Source: Bryobacterales bacterium KBS 96 (GTDB taxonomy: Bacteria; Acidobacteriota; Terriglobia; Bryobacterales; Bryobacteraceae). Taken from it: 64,000 nucleotides of DNA. The position numbers and the translations under genes were made by a program. The notes below the pieces were generated by a model. The model searched no databases. It saw only the letters and a program-made list of their open reading frames with translations, and was not told where the DNA came from. Within the stretch, counting starts at the first letter, position 1; the number at the start of each line of letters is the position of its first letter. Below are positions 27,412-36,309 of the stretch, piece by piece. The stretch is from assembly GCA_000381625.1 (NCBI GenBank), contig KB906767.1:2210629-2274628 (forward strand), written 5' to 3'.

Positions 27412-28080
27412 CTAAAACGGAATCAGATGTGTAACCAGGGCAGCGCTCCTGGCTAGATTGGCCGCCGCGAGCCTGTCCTGATTCTTTTGAGTCCACGCGA
27501 GCGCGCCCTGCCCAATCGTGTCGTCTGAGCACGCATTAGGCGTGATCACGGCCAGGCCAATCGAGACCTGTGCCTCCAGCGGATTCAGGCTGCCGTCATA
27601 GATCTGTTCGGTGATCGTGAGCGATTCGATGGAAACCGGCACGATCCTAGTAGCGCCCCATATGAAAAGGATGCGCGGTGTTTGAAGGCGTGGGATCGGT
27701 TGCGTTGGCTGTGGCCCTTGAGCCTGCAGTTGCGAGCCGACGGGATCAATTGCTGGGGTTGCATCTCCGCCTTGCGTCTTGACCGGATACACCATGGCCT
27801 GCAAGGCCGCCAGTTGCGGACCCACGCCATATGCAATCCCGATCGGGTCGCCACTGTTGCGCTGATCGGCGGCGCTGAAGGTAGCCTCCACAGTGAATCG
27901 CTCATAAGCCGGTTCGCCGGCCTGACTGGTTTCTCTCTGGGTCGCATCCACTGCGCGCGGCGGAATGGAAAGAGTGCGCGTCATCGTCTCGGGGTTGAAC
28001 TGAAAAATGACGACGTTCGGGACAGGCCCCAGAAAATCGGCGCCGTATTCCACCAGCGCTCCAAATACCGGCATTGCCAT
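27412..28080 (-). CDS. CIS tube-domain protein (Afp7 N-terminal equivalent)
   Basis: This 222-residue protein has the features of the 'contractile injection system tube protein' N-terminal domain: NVVIFQFNPETMTRTL near the start, ERFTVEATFSAADQRN, and later ILFIWGATRIVPVSIESLTITEQIYDGSLNPLEAQVSIGL, the strand pattern that closes the tube-like barrel. It most likely forms the adaptor ring between the tube and the hub. It is followed by the LysM-like gene after 11 bases. Confidence 0.85.
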   Translation of the reverse strand: MAMPVFGALVEYGADFLGPVPNVVIFQFNPETMTRTLSIPPRAVDATQRETSQAGEPAYERFTVEATFSAADQRNSGDPIGIAYGVGPQLAALQAMVYPVKTQGGDATPAIDPVGSQLQAQGPQPTQPIPRLQTPRILFIWGATRIVPVSIESLTITEQIYDGSLNPLEAQVSIGLAVITPNACSDDTIGQGALAWTQKNQDRLAAANLARSAALVTHLIPF

Positions 28081-28083
28081 AGA

Positions 28084-28356
28084 CTATCGGTCCTCCTTTG
28101 GCGATGCGCTGAGGCGAACCAGAGACGTATGGATTGCGCTTGCAATTCCCGCGGGATTCGCCTGCTTGCGCGGCACTTGCACCTGCAATCTCGGGATCTT
28201 TTGAGCCGTTGGCGCCGATCCGCTCTGCTCCAGCGCCTTTGCGAGATTCGTTGCTGCCGCTCTTGCCAGCATCACGGCTCGTGCGGGCGTTCCCGGGCAT
28301 TCGGTGCGCGGCAGCATTACTTCCAGGCGTTCGATATGAATACGGCGGATCTTCAT
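28084..28356 (-). CDS. Small conserved-position eCIS protein of unknown function
   Basis: The product is 90 residues and basic: MKIRRIHIERLEVMLPR, an Ala-rich helix (AVMLARAAATNLAKALEQ), then IPRLQVQVPRKQANPAGIASAIHTSLVRL. The ATG at 28356 overlaps the stop of the AAA+ ATPase gene (ATGA), so it is translationally coupled to it. The longer frame upstream reads antisense-like through the ATPase and is discarded. A short gene between ATPase and tube-adaptor genes is often seen in eCIS loci. The role is unknown; tube initiation or chaperone function is only a guess. Confidence 0.7.
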   Translation of the reverse strand: MKIRRIHIERLEVMLPRTECPGTPARAVMLARAAATNLAKALEQSGSAPTAQKIPRLQVQVPRKQANPAGIASAIHTSLVRLSASPKEDR

Positions 28357-30521
28357 GACAGCACCCCTGATCGTGTTGCTACGGGCGCGTCTACTCCGCG
28401 TCCGTTGCCATTGGCATACAACAACTGCCATTGCTTTTTTTGCTCGCGACTTAATGGCCGTCCCAGTTTTTCGTACTCGCGATCCACTGCATCCATCAAC
28501 GTTTGCATGCGCAGCGCGGGCTTTTGTCGGGACGCCGCCGCCTGCAGGCATGCGTTCAACACGATAGAACGAATGTTGCCACCCGGCAGAGCAAATTCCC
28601 GCGCGAGAAAGGCGAAATCGATACCTTCGGCCGCGACTTGTGGCGGTATGCACTGCTTCCAGATCGCCGCCCGTTCCGCTTCAGCCGGAAGCGGGAACTC
28701 GACGACGTACCGCAGGCGCCGAAGGAAAGCTTCATCCAGATCTCTCTTGCGGTTTGTTGCCAGAATCGCGAGCCCTCGGAACCGTTCCATGCGTTCCAGC
28801 AGGTAACTGATCTCCATATTGGCGAAGCGGTCATTAGAGCTTCGCGCCTGCATGCGCTGGCCGAAAAGCGCGTCCGCTTCGTCGAAGAAGAGAATGATAT
28901 CCGCCTGCTCGGCGGCATCGAAAAGCTTCCGCAGGTTCTTTTCGGTTTCGCCGATGTATTTATTCACAACCTGCGACAAGTCGACGTGATACAGCGGAAG
29001 GCGCAGTTCGGCGGCAAGGACTTCAGCGGCCATCGTCTTGCCGGTTCCCGAAGGCCCGGCAAAAAGAACGGAAATTCCGGCATCCCCCCAGACGCGCCCG
29101 GTCCCCCAATCGGCGTGCACACGCGAGAGATTTCGCATCGCGGAAAGCAACTGATCAAACTGAGCGCTTCGCTCGGCATCAAGTATCAGTTCGCTGCGCT
29201 GAAAACGCGGGGTGAGCAGGGTTGCCTGGCTTCCCACCATAACGCGAATCTGCTGCTGACATGCCGCGAGCAGCCGGTCGGAGGTTAGTGGGCTACGGCT
29301 GCGGCCCAACAACGCCGCTATGTCGCCGATTGTAGCCGCATCCATGCGAAAGCGATACGTGCACTCGCGGAGGACGGATTCAAGTATTGCAAGGCCATGG
29401 CGGCTGAGCTCACGTTCCCAAACCTGCCGCCGTTCCATATAGCTCAAGCCCCGGATCTTCAGCGGTGGCAGCGCATTCGTCAATGACGGCCCGCCCTCTT
29501 CCGGCGCCGCGGCAAAAACATAAATCGGGTATGGCCGCAGGATGTTCTGCCATGCAGTATCATGCGGAAATTCATAAGAGGGAATCAAAAGATCCACGCC
29601 ATTGAGCCAGCAATACGTGCCCGCATTCTCGATCACCGCCGCAGATATTGCGACCTTCGATGAAATGGCATAAATATCCCGTCCGGTGATTGATGCGATT
29701 TGCTGCAGCACGCCAGCCGCGCGTCTCGGGTCGAGCGAACCCTGCGCGAAGGCGATCGATACGGGAATCACCCGCAGTTCGTCTGGCGAGTCCACCATCC
29801 TGCCGGCGAGTAATTCGAGTTCGACGGCATTGTCGCCACAAGCTTTCGCACTACTCTGCAACTGTCCGCCAATCGCTATCCGATTCAGTTCATACAATGA
29901 ATCATTGGCAAAACCTTCGAGGCGCCGTGCAACCAGTGGCGGCATGAAGAACGGCGCATTCCATTCGTTTGCAGCTTCGGCCCGCCGCAAAATCCCTCGA
30001 GCAAAAAGCGGATGTGCGGGGGACATCAGGGGCGCAAAGGCCTGCGGCTCGTCCCAGAGCCACTGCGCCAGGCCCAGGGTAGGCGCTTGCCTTCGCGGGT
30101 CTCCGGTGAGCGTAGAGAAAAGATTGCCCAGGGCAGCATCACGGGCAGCCGCTAGAGCCAACGCCACAACGAAGATTTCAGCCCCCGGCAAATCAAGCTC
30201 CTGAACCAGCCAGGCAAAGCTTCCGCGCGCCGCATTGTGATCGCGAACCGGCATTTTCGTCTCGCGGATGTGCTCATCGAGATACCGCGCCCCAGCATCC
30301 TCCGCGAAAAACTTCCGGCGTTGCACCGCTGTTGAGTGACGCTGCAGCGATTCCGCCACCCAGTCAATCGGCTCGTGTTTACGCCATAACCAGCTCAGCT
30401 CACGCCGCATTCTCAGCACAACCTGAGCCAGCCACACACACGTAAACTCGTCTTCTGGCGCAAGTCCTTCTGTGAGCGAGGAGAAAATTGCCTGTTGTGG
30501 CATGGCTGCTCTTTCGCTCAT
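28353..30521 (-). CDS. eCIS AAA+ ATPase (Afp15-like)
   Basis: This 722-residue protein carries one AAA+ module at its C-terminus: Walker A GPSGTGKT at 489-496, Walker B ILFFDEAD at 543-550, sensor 1 LATNRKRDLDEA, and Arg fingers in FLRRLRY. The first ~440 residues are a helical, eCIS-specific region containing two likely winged or helical bundles. Afp15/Pvc15-type ATPases are needed for assembly; their precise role (chaperoning, loading or sheath recycling) is debated. It overlaps the Pvc16-like gene upstream by four bases and the small gene downstream. Confidence 0.9.
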   Translation of the reverse strand: MSERAAMPQQAIFSSLTEGLAPEDEFTCVWLAQVVLRMRRELSWLWRKHEPIDWVAESLQRHSTAVQRRKFFAEDAGARYLDEHIRETKMPVRDHNAARGSFAWLVQELDLPGAEIFVVALALAAARDAALGNLFSTLTGDPRRQAPTLGLAQWLWDEPQAFAPLMSPAHPLFARGILRRAEAANEWNAPFFMPPLVARRLEGFANDSLYELNRIAIGGQLQSSAKACGDNAVELELLAGRMVDSPDELRVIPVSIAFAQGSLDPRRAAGVLQQIASITGRDIYAISSKVAISAAVIENAGTYCWLNGVDLLIPSYEFPHDTAWQNILRPYPIYVFAAAPEEGGPSLTNALPPLKIRGLSYMERRQVWERELSRHGLAILESVLRECTYRFRMDAATIGDIAALLGRSRSPLTSDRLLAACQQQIRVMVGSQATLLTPRFQRSELILDAERSAQFDQLLSAMRNLSRVHADWGTGRVWGDAGISVLFAGPSGTGKTMAAEVLAAELRLPLYHVDLSQVVNKYIGETEKNLRKLFDAAEQADIILFFDEADALFGQRMQARSSNDRFANMEISYLLERMERFRGLAILATNRKRDLDEAFLRRLRYVVEFPLPAEAERAAIWKQCIPPQVAAEGIDFAFLAREFALPGGNIRSIVLNACLQAAASRQKPALRMQTLMDAVDREYEKLGRPLSREQKKQWQLLYANGNGRGVDAPVATRSGVLS

Positions 30522-31729
30522 GGGGCCACCATGTCCAGTGTGAAAGTCTGCTTTGCCTGCTGGCCGTTGACGCGCAAAACGGCAAAGTACAAGCCGGGCG
30601 CGATGGCGCTCGCCTCCGGTATCGCAAATTGCTGCTGAGTCTGATTGGATGGCGGAATGAATGCCGGGTCATGCGAATCGAGAAGCAAAATCACGGCGCC
30701 ATTCTGGACCAGCGCAAATTCCACATAATCGCCCGCGCCGCCCAACAGTTTCCCGGTAAGCGCGATCGTTCCGTACACGTTGGGATTCACTGCCGATACT
30801 TTCGTGATCGCCACAATGGTCATGCTGAAAATCGTGGGAAGCAGCAGGACACCCACGATACCGCTCGAAATGGCGGGGCCATTCGGCAGTTGCTGCCTGA
30901 TCGAGACAGAAATGTTACCTGCGGACGTCTTTGTTGCGTCGAGGCCGTCCAGTACTACCGAAAGCGCCTGCCGGTGCTGCATCCCCGGCGTAAGGACGGC
31001 TGAGCCGAAGTTGACGCTGAGATTCGGTGCGTCGAGATAGTCGCCTACAAGCGTGAGCGTATCGCCAAGCTCGACAGCGGAGGGTTGTGTGCCGTCCAGT
31101 TGCGGGCCCAGGCTTGGCAGGACAAAGTTATGCACGCCCGCTAATCCGATCTTTTTGCCCAACAGATAATTCACTCCAATCAATTGCAGGCCGGAGGGCA
31201 GTTGCGGTTGTGCGATCAGCACCGGACGAACCTGAAACGCCGCTGAGCAGCGGAACTTATCATCCGGCCCCTGCATCAGGCGGGAAAGCAAGTCCGGCGT
31301 GGCCTGGTCGAAAGTGAGCTTCAGCGGCTCGGGATTATCGGCAAGAGCGGTGTAGCCGGCCAGCCCAGGCGCGGCATCAAATACGCCAAGCAGCCCCTGC
31401 ATTCCCATCCCGAGCAGGTCGTGGCTTTCCGGCGTGTCACTCTCTCCCAGTCCATCGAAAGCGGTGACTAGGTAATGCAGCACAACCCATAGGGGCGGTT
31501 GGCTGCCCGGAGTGAGCGCGACGTTGCGCATAGCGCCGTCAATCTCCACTTCATACAGGAAAAGATTAATACGCGGACTCGTGTTGGTTCCTGGAGCGAT
31601 ATCGGCTTGCGGACGCTGTACCGTGATCTTCGGATTGTAGGGCGGAACATTCCAGAGCGCAGTTGTCAGGATGCCCGCCAGAAAGCGGCTCACCGAACCG
31701 ACTGCCAGTCCTGTTTGCGCTAATGGCAC
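30518..31729 (-). CDS. Tail terminator, Pvc16/DUF4255-like, with C-terminal Ig-like region
   Basis: The first ~190 of 403 residues match DUF4255/Pvc16_N: INLFLYEVEIDGAMRNVAL, LWVVLHYLVTAFDG, SHDLLGMGMQGLLGVF, and a final RPVLIAQPQLPSGLQLIGVNYLLG. This domain is the cap that ends the sheath and tube. The remaining ~210 residues are beta-rich with an IPT/TIG-like segment (VELGDTLTLVGDYLDAPNLSVNFG), which is longer than in classic Afp16. The extension may sit at the rear end of the particle. It overlaps the ATPase gene. Confidence 0.85.
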   Translation of the reverse strand: MPLAQTGLAVGSVSRFLAGILTTALWNVPPYNPKITVQRPQADIAPGTNTSPRINLFLYEVEIDGAMRNVALTPGSQPPLWVVLHYLVTAFDGLGESDTPESHDLLGMGMQGLLGVFDAAPGLAGYTALADNPEPLKLTFDQATPDLLSRLMQGPDDKFRCSAAFQVRPVLIAQPQLPSGLQLIGVNYLLGKKIGLAGVHNFVLPSLGPQLDGTQPSAVELGDTLTLVGDYLDAPNLSVNFGSAVLTPGMQHRQALSVVLDGLDATKTSAGNISVSIRQQLPNGPAISSGIVGVLLLPTIFSMTIVAITKVSAVNPNVYGTIALTGKLLGGAGDYVEFALVQNGAVILLLDSHDPAFIPPSNQTQQQFAIPEASAIAPGLYFAVLRVNGQQAKQTFTLDMVAP

Positions 31730-31744
31730 TCGTTCGCTCCCTCG

Positions 31745-32521
31745 CTAATACCGATCCAGAAAACTGCGTTGCCAGCGGTAATCATTTTTCTGGGACGGCC
31801 GTTTCGCTGCTGGCCGCGGAGGAGCTTTCACCGCAGGCGGTTCCGGCGCGACCTGCACAACAATCGAGCCAATGTCCAATGACACTACTTCTGTTTCCGG
31901 TTCCGGCCGCACTTCTGCCCGCAGCGTGTCCGGTAATGATCCGACTTCGGAGAGCGTCCCTTTCGCCCGGTAGTTGCGTTCGAACTCGTCCTGACGGCGT
32001 GTAATTTCGGAAATGGCGTCCTGCAAGGTTGCCGGTTTCATCTGCTGGCCCACTGGCGTAATCGATTCCACTCGCTGCGGCGTCGCGATTGTCTTTGAAT
32101 TCTCAACTTCGTGACGATCAGGCGATTCCGGAGGCGCAACCGATATCGGCTCAGGCATGCCGGCGGAATTCCGCGCTTGAAAGGTTAGAGCCGGTTCCTG
32201 GTGGAAATGCTTTTCAACCATCACGCGTTCGCGCGATTCTTCCGTCTTCCATTCAGCCTGCAACGGAAATGGCCGCGGGGCCGGGTTCATTTCCGCGTTT
32301 TTATCTGCAGATTCGCGATTACGCACAGGACGATCTGCGCCCAACTCCGGAGCGCGAGCGCTTTGTCCGGGTTTCGAATCCACCCTGGTAGCGGACGCTT
32401 CAGCCGGCCATTCAGGCACGCCCTCCTGCATAACTTGTGCAATCGGCGGCAGCCACGCAGGCTGACGCGCAGGAATCACCCGGGCCTTCGTTTCGCGCGC
32501 AAGCTGTGAAAAATAGCGCAT
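31745..32521 (-). CDS. Proline- and charge-rich eCIS-associated protein
   Basis: This 258-residue protein has no fold I recognise. It begins MRYFSQLARETKARV, then is rich in Pro, Glu, Gln and Arg with little hydrophobic content (ASATRVDSKPGQSARAPE), with one helical patch (LQDAISEITRRQDEFERNYRA) and a basic tail (APPRPAAKRPSQKNDYRWQ). It appears largely disordered. It lies between the gp26-like and terminator genes with short gaps, so it is part of the operon. Candidate roles are scaffold, length control or chaperone; no direct evidence supports any of them. Confidence 0.65.
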   Translation of the reverse strand: MRYFSQLARETKARVIPARQPAWLPPIAQVMQEGVPEWPAEASATRVDSKPGQSARAPELGADRPVRNRESADKNAEMNPAPRPFPLQAEWKTEESRERVMVEKHFHQEPALTFQARNSAGMPEPISVAPPESPDRHEVENSKTIATPQRVESITPVGQQMKPATLQDAISEITRRQDEFERNYRAKGTLSEVGSLPDTLRAEVRPEPETEVVSLDIGSIVVQVAPEPPAVKAPPRPAAKRPSQKNDYRWQRSFLDRY

Positions 32522-32530
32522 AGGTTCAGT

Positions 32531-33358
32531 TCAGGCTCCAGCCTCGATCATCTCGAGGTAGCTTTCACGTCGCCATTGCGGAAGCCGGATGATTTCGCTT
32601 TCGCTCCAGTGATAATGCGAAGCCAGGCGGTGCACGTCACCAATGGCCACACGCTGCGCGCGCGAGAGGCGTTCGAGTGCCGCGCCCGCCAGATCCGGCG
32701 AGACTTCGGTAGATGCACCGCATTGCGGGCAGAGTACATTCACGTGAAGGCTCAGCAATGGATCGAATGCATCCATTGCCTCATCGATCTTGAGCGCGAT
32801 CGAGTCGAAGCTCTGGCCATCCGCTAGAAGCGCATCTAACGGCGGACTCACAAGGACCGATTGAACCATCGCTTCACCCAAAGTTGCAGCGGATTGCGTC
32901 AGCCAGCACATCTGGTCGCGTCCTGTCGGCCGCCGTAATTCAGCCCGCACTCCATCGATCACGGTCGAAAGGATTTCCTTCCCCAGTTGCTCCGCCGCCA
33001 GAGACGTGATCTGCTCTGCAGTGAGATCGAACTCGTTCTGTTGCCCGCAAGCCGCGGCGCTGCATTGAACCTGCCAGGAAAACGGGCTCGAATCGGAAAC
33101 CGCAGCCAACGTCATCAGAGCGCAAACCCGCATGCTGACCGGCAAATCAAGTAGAAACTGTTGATCGATTGCCTCGTCGTCAGCGGTCAACGCGCAAAGC
33201 ACAAGGAGTTTACTAATCAGCTCCGGACGCCGCGCCATGCGAAAACTGACAGCCAGGTCCTCGGCTGCAGTCCCGAAAGGCCGCAGTTTTACTGGCACAT
33301 TTTTCTTCTCTGCAGTGAGCCATTGCGGCAGCACGGGAAAAGCGTCGTTGCTTGACAT
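32531..33358 (-). CDS. T4 gp26-like baseplate/tail-assembly protein
   Basis: This 275-residue protein is mostly helical with a Cys pair in CSAAACG and a second in CPQCG, probably one zinc site. The general layout (LPVSMRVCALMTLAA, EFDLTAEQITSLAAEQLG, then a C-terminal helix) recalls the T4_baseplate/gp26-type family found in eCIS loci. The ATG at 33358 has AGAGGAGGA upstream; 12 extra codons upstream lack support. In T4, gp26 assists hub assembly and is not a structural ring. The homology call is from overall pattern, so it is moderate. Confidence 0.6.
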   Translation of the reverse strand: MSSNDAFPVLPQWLTAEKKNVPVKLRPFGTAAEDLAVSFRMARRPELISKLLVLCALTADDEAIDQQFLLDLPVSMRVCALMTLAAVSDSSPFSWQVQCSAAACGQQNEFDLTAEQITSLAAEQLGKEILSTVIDGVRAELRRPTGRDQMCWLTQSAATLGEAMVQSVLVSPPLDALLADGQSFDSIALKIDEAMDAFDPLLSLHVNVLCPQCGASTEVSPDLAGAALERLSRAQRVAIGDVHRLASHYHWSESEIIRLPQWRRESYLEMIEAGA

Positions 33359-33438
33359 GATTCCTCCTCTTGCGGCGGCAATCTGGTTGAACACAGACAG
33401 GTGGAAAGCTGTTGGAACCTGAAAAATGTGTCCTGAGG

Positions 33439-33945
33439 TTACTGGGCCTCGTTAGGCTCGGTGGCGCTGATATCACGCTCCCAGCCTTCCATTTCGAGCT
33501 TGATTGACTCAATTGCGATCGCGTTGGCGCTCGAATCCAGTGCGGGAAGCGCCTGGTATTCACTCACCCAGCAACCATGCAGAAAAAAACGCCTTGCTAC
33601 CTGCCCTTTTTCATTCAGCACTTCGAGGGCACATTCTTTGCGAAAATTCGCCAGATCCATTGCAGTGTCGCCGGCATACGGGTGGACCTTGTTGGCCCAG
33701 TTCTCAAACTCCAGATCCCACGTTATGCCGCGCTCAAGTGTGACGGCGTCGTAGGTCGTGCGCCCCGGAGTTTTGTGGTCCACGCTGTTTTCGCCCCCGC
33801 TGCGGTGGGTAATTACATTCGTAGTGCGCTTCAGCATGCTCGCCTTCATCACGCCAAGCACGGTCTTGCCGTCCCATTTGAGTTGGAATTTGTATGTCTT
33901 ATAGGGATCGATGCGGTTTGCGTTAACCTGAAATCCGTTCGGCAT
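33439..33945 (-). CDS. Tail tube protein (Afp1/5, gp19-like)
   Basis: This 168-residue protein is the inner tube: DPYKTYKFQLKWDGKTVLGV, the loop KRTTNVITHRSGGENSVDHKTPGR typical of gp19-like tubes, LERGITWDLEFENWANKV, and RRFFLHGCWVSEYQALPALD in the closing sheet. It is 15 bases after the sheath gene. Afp and PVC have two or three tube paralogues; only this one is visible here, so the tube is probably a homopolymer. Confidence 0.92.
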   Translation of the reverse strand: MPNGFQVNANRIDPYKTYKFQLKWDGKTVLGVMKASMLKRTTNVITHRSGGENSVDHKTPGRTTYDAVTLERGITWDLEFENWANKVHPYAGDTAMDLANFRKECALEVLNEKGQVARRFFLHGCWVSEYQALPALDSSANAIAIESIKLEMEGWERDISATEPNEAQ

Positions 33946-33960
33946 CGCTCACTCCGTTCT

Positions 33961-36309
33961 CTATGTAAGGTTTCCCATAATCTGCTGGATCGTGATCACA
34001 ACGAATTCGGCGGGTTGGAGCGGCGCGAATCCCACCACGATGTTGACTATGCCCTGATCGATATCGGCCTGCGTGGTCGTCTCCGAATCGCACTTCACGA
34101 AGAAGGCTTTGCTGGGGGTCGCCCCGGCAAATGCACCCTGCCGGTAAAGACTCATCATGAACGCATTGATGTTCATCCGGATCTGCGCCCACAACGGCTC
34201 ATCATTCGGTTCGAAGACCACCCACTGCGTTCCGCGATAAAGTGACTCCTCAAGGAACAGCGCCATTCGGCGTACTGGAACATATGTCCATTCGCTGTCT
34301 CCCGAATTATTGAATCCTGCGACGGTGCGAGCACCCCACACAACGAAACCCGACGCCATGCGGCGAAGGCAGTTCACGCCCAGCGGATTGAGAAGTCCGT
34401 TCTGCTTGTCTGTGAGGACCACCTCCAGATTCGTGACACCGGCGAGTGCGGCATTGGTTCCGGCCGGCGCCTTCCAGACGCCGCGTGAAGCGTCTGTGGC
34501 GGCATATAAGCCTGCCACCATGCCCGATGCTCCGATATAACGCAGTGTTCCGTTGTCGTTGATCTGGACCCGCGGATAGTAAACAGCGCAGTTGATATCG
34601 ACATTACCGATAGCGGCCCGAAACGCCTGTACATCCGAAGCTTGCACGAAGGGCAAGTTGTTTTTGGTCCAGCCAACCGGCGCATCCAGCACCAGAAACG
34701 CGCGCCGGCTCTGGCAATAAATGGCCGCGTTGGCGCGGACGGCCTGCCATTCGGTTTCGCTGGAAATACCGTCGCCCGGAATTACCATGATGTTGAATAG
34801 GTCCACGGAATCGAGCGCGTAAAAGCCGGTACGGTCCAGTTCGCTGCCCAGATAGTTGGTTTGCGTTGGCGGGTTTCCGTCACTCGCCAGAGGCAGCAGA
34901 GCTGCCCAATAAGTCCCTGAGGTCGCAATCCCGAGCGTGTAACTGGCGGCGTTCGCCTGGAAGCCGCCCTTAAACTGCGCCGCGCTTCCAGAGCCCGGTG
35001 AAATCGAAAATGTATCGATTGCTTGCAGAGAAGCGGGATTCAGGTTCTGCACGAACAATCGGTATCCCGCAACGGTGGCCTGAAAACCCGGGAATCCGCT
35101 GTTGATTGCATTGGCAATCTGCTGCAGCTTTTCACGAACGCCGTCGGCGTCATTCGGTCCGCCTCCCCCCTGGTAGAACAGAGGTCCGCCACCGGTCAGG
35201 TTCAGCGGCTTTGAAATTCCGTTGATGGTAACGCTGGCTACGTCAGTCAGGTTTGCGCCCGCCAATGCATCCATCGCCGCCTCAATTGCGCCAGTTGTCG
35301 CGTCTCCTGCAAAAAAGATACCGTTGGGTACGGGCCGAAGATCGGCGAACTGTGCAGTTTCAATACCGCCCTGAGTCGTGCCGAGCATAAGGGGCAACGC
35401 GAGATCATTACCGGGCGGCCCCGGCCGCACTTGAACGCTGCTCTTTCCGGAGGTGATGGCGAGAAAGCCGCCTGCCGTTGTGCCGGCGGTGACGCTGTTG
35501 CCCGCAGGCAATGCGGCATTAATTGTGTCCTGAATATACGTGAAGGTGCCCGCATCGCCGGGTCCGGCCGCGATCAGCACCGCTTTGCTCAGGTTGATCG
35601 GGGTCCACGATCCCCCGTCCACGCTGATCTGGAACACGCCCAGGTCATTCGTGGCTGGCCCGGGCCACACTCCTGCAATCGCACTGTTCCAGCCACCCGC
35701 CGCCACGGCGGCAAGTCCCCGGGCTTCGCTCGAGCCTGGTGGAAGAGCAGTTGCGGTCACCGCTCCCGGAGAAGCCGTCAGCAATTGAGAGGACTGGGTG
35801 ATGAATGTGGGCGCGTAGCGTGGCGCGGCAGGATCCATCGACAAGTTCGCAAATGACTCGGTCTGCACCACCATTCCGTTGCTGCTGTACTTCACCTGCA
35901 GATTGAAAGTGATCTCCGGCCATGGCGTGTTGTAGTCGACGGTAACCGAAAGTCCGTTGCCCCATAGCCCAGGCGAGGAGGCGCTCAGATTCAGTACCGA
36001 TTGACCGCTGATGCTGCGCAGCGTGATTTGCGCCGGCTGTGCCCCGTCCGCCAGACGGACGATAAAGCAGTCCGAACCGCCATTGTTGAAGAACTCCTGC
36101 ACGCTCTGCGCAAGGTTTGCACCGGGGACAGCCGCGCCAAACGCGCGCACATAATCCGAGTAGCTAAAACACTCGATTGGCTTGTTAATGGGGCCCATTG
36201 TGGCCTGGCCGAAAAATGCGCCAATGGAAGTTGCGACTCCCGTAATCGTGTGTACGCTACTGGGAGCTTCCACAATGTACACGCCAGGATACGTCAGCGC
36301 AGGCGGCAT
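33961..36309 (-). CDS. Contractile sheath protein (enlarged)
   Basis: This 782-residue protein is a tail sheath. The N-terminal core has YPGVYIVEAPSSVHTITGVATSIGAFFGQATMGP and the C-terminal core has VWGARTVAG, YVPVRRMALFLEESLYRGTQWVVFEPNDEPLW and the terminal strand ADIDQGIVNIVVGFAPLQPAEFVVITIQQ, which carries the handshake arm. Between about 190 and 490 lies a long, Gly/Ala-rich beta insertion (INGISKPLNL, GNDLALPLMLGTTQGG) that should project from the outside of the sheath. It is the first gene of the operon and opens the regulatory gap. There is only one sheath gene, against three in Afp. Confidence 0.92.
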   Translation of the reverse strand: MPPALTYPGVYIVEAPSSVHTITGVATSIGAFFGQATMGPINKPIECFSYSDYVRAFGAAVPGANLAQSVQEFFNNGGSDCFIVRLADGAQPAQITLRSISGQSVLNLSASSPGLWGNGLSVTVDYNTPWPEITFNLQVKYSSNGMVVQTESFANLSMDPAAPRYAPTFITQSSQLLTASPGAVTATALPPGSSEARGLAAVAAGGWNSAIAGVWPGPATNDLGVFQISVDGGSWTPINLSKAVLIAAGPGDAGTFTYIQDTINAALPAGNSVTAGTTAGGFLAITSGKSSVQVRPGPPGNDLALPLMLGTTQGGIETAQFADLRPVPNGIFFAGDATTGAIEAAMDALAGANLTDVASVTINGISKPLNLTGGGPLFYQGGGGPNDADGVREKLQQIANAINSGFPGFQATVAGYRLFVQNLNPASLQAIDTFSISPGSGSAAQFKGGFQANAASYTLGIATSGTYWAALLPLASDGNPPTQTNYLGSELDRTGFYALDSVDLFNIMVIPGDGISSETEWQAVRANAAIYCQSRRAFLVLDAPVGWTKNNLPFVQASDVQAFRAAIGNVDINCAVYYPRVQINDNGTLRYIGASGMVAGLYAATDASRGVWKAPAGTNAALAGVTNLEVVLTDKQNGLLNPLGVNCLRRMASGFVVWGARTVAGFNNSGDSEWTYVPVRRMALFLEESLYRGTQWVVFEPNDEPLWAQIRMNINAFMMSLYRQGAFAGATPSKAFFVKCDSETTTQADIDQGIVNIVVGFAPLQPAEFVVITIQQIMGNLT

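Noticed and set aside
28084-28653. Longer 189-residue start for the small eCIS gene
   Set aside because: The first 99 codons overlap the ATPase gene in another frame and read as shadow; the ATGA overlap at 28356 is the natural start.
27682-28806. 374-residue plus-strand ORF opposite the CIS-tube and ATPase genes
   Set aside because: Crosses several real genes antisense and has no family motif.
9738-36309. Prophage instead of injection system
   Set aside because: No capsid, portal, terminase, lysis or integrase genes lie in or next to the run, while an Afp15-type ATPase and a DUF4157 protein, typical of eCIS, are present.
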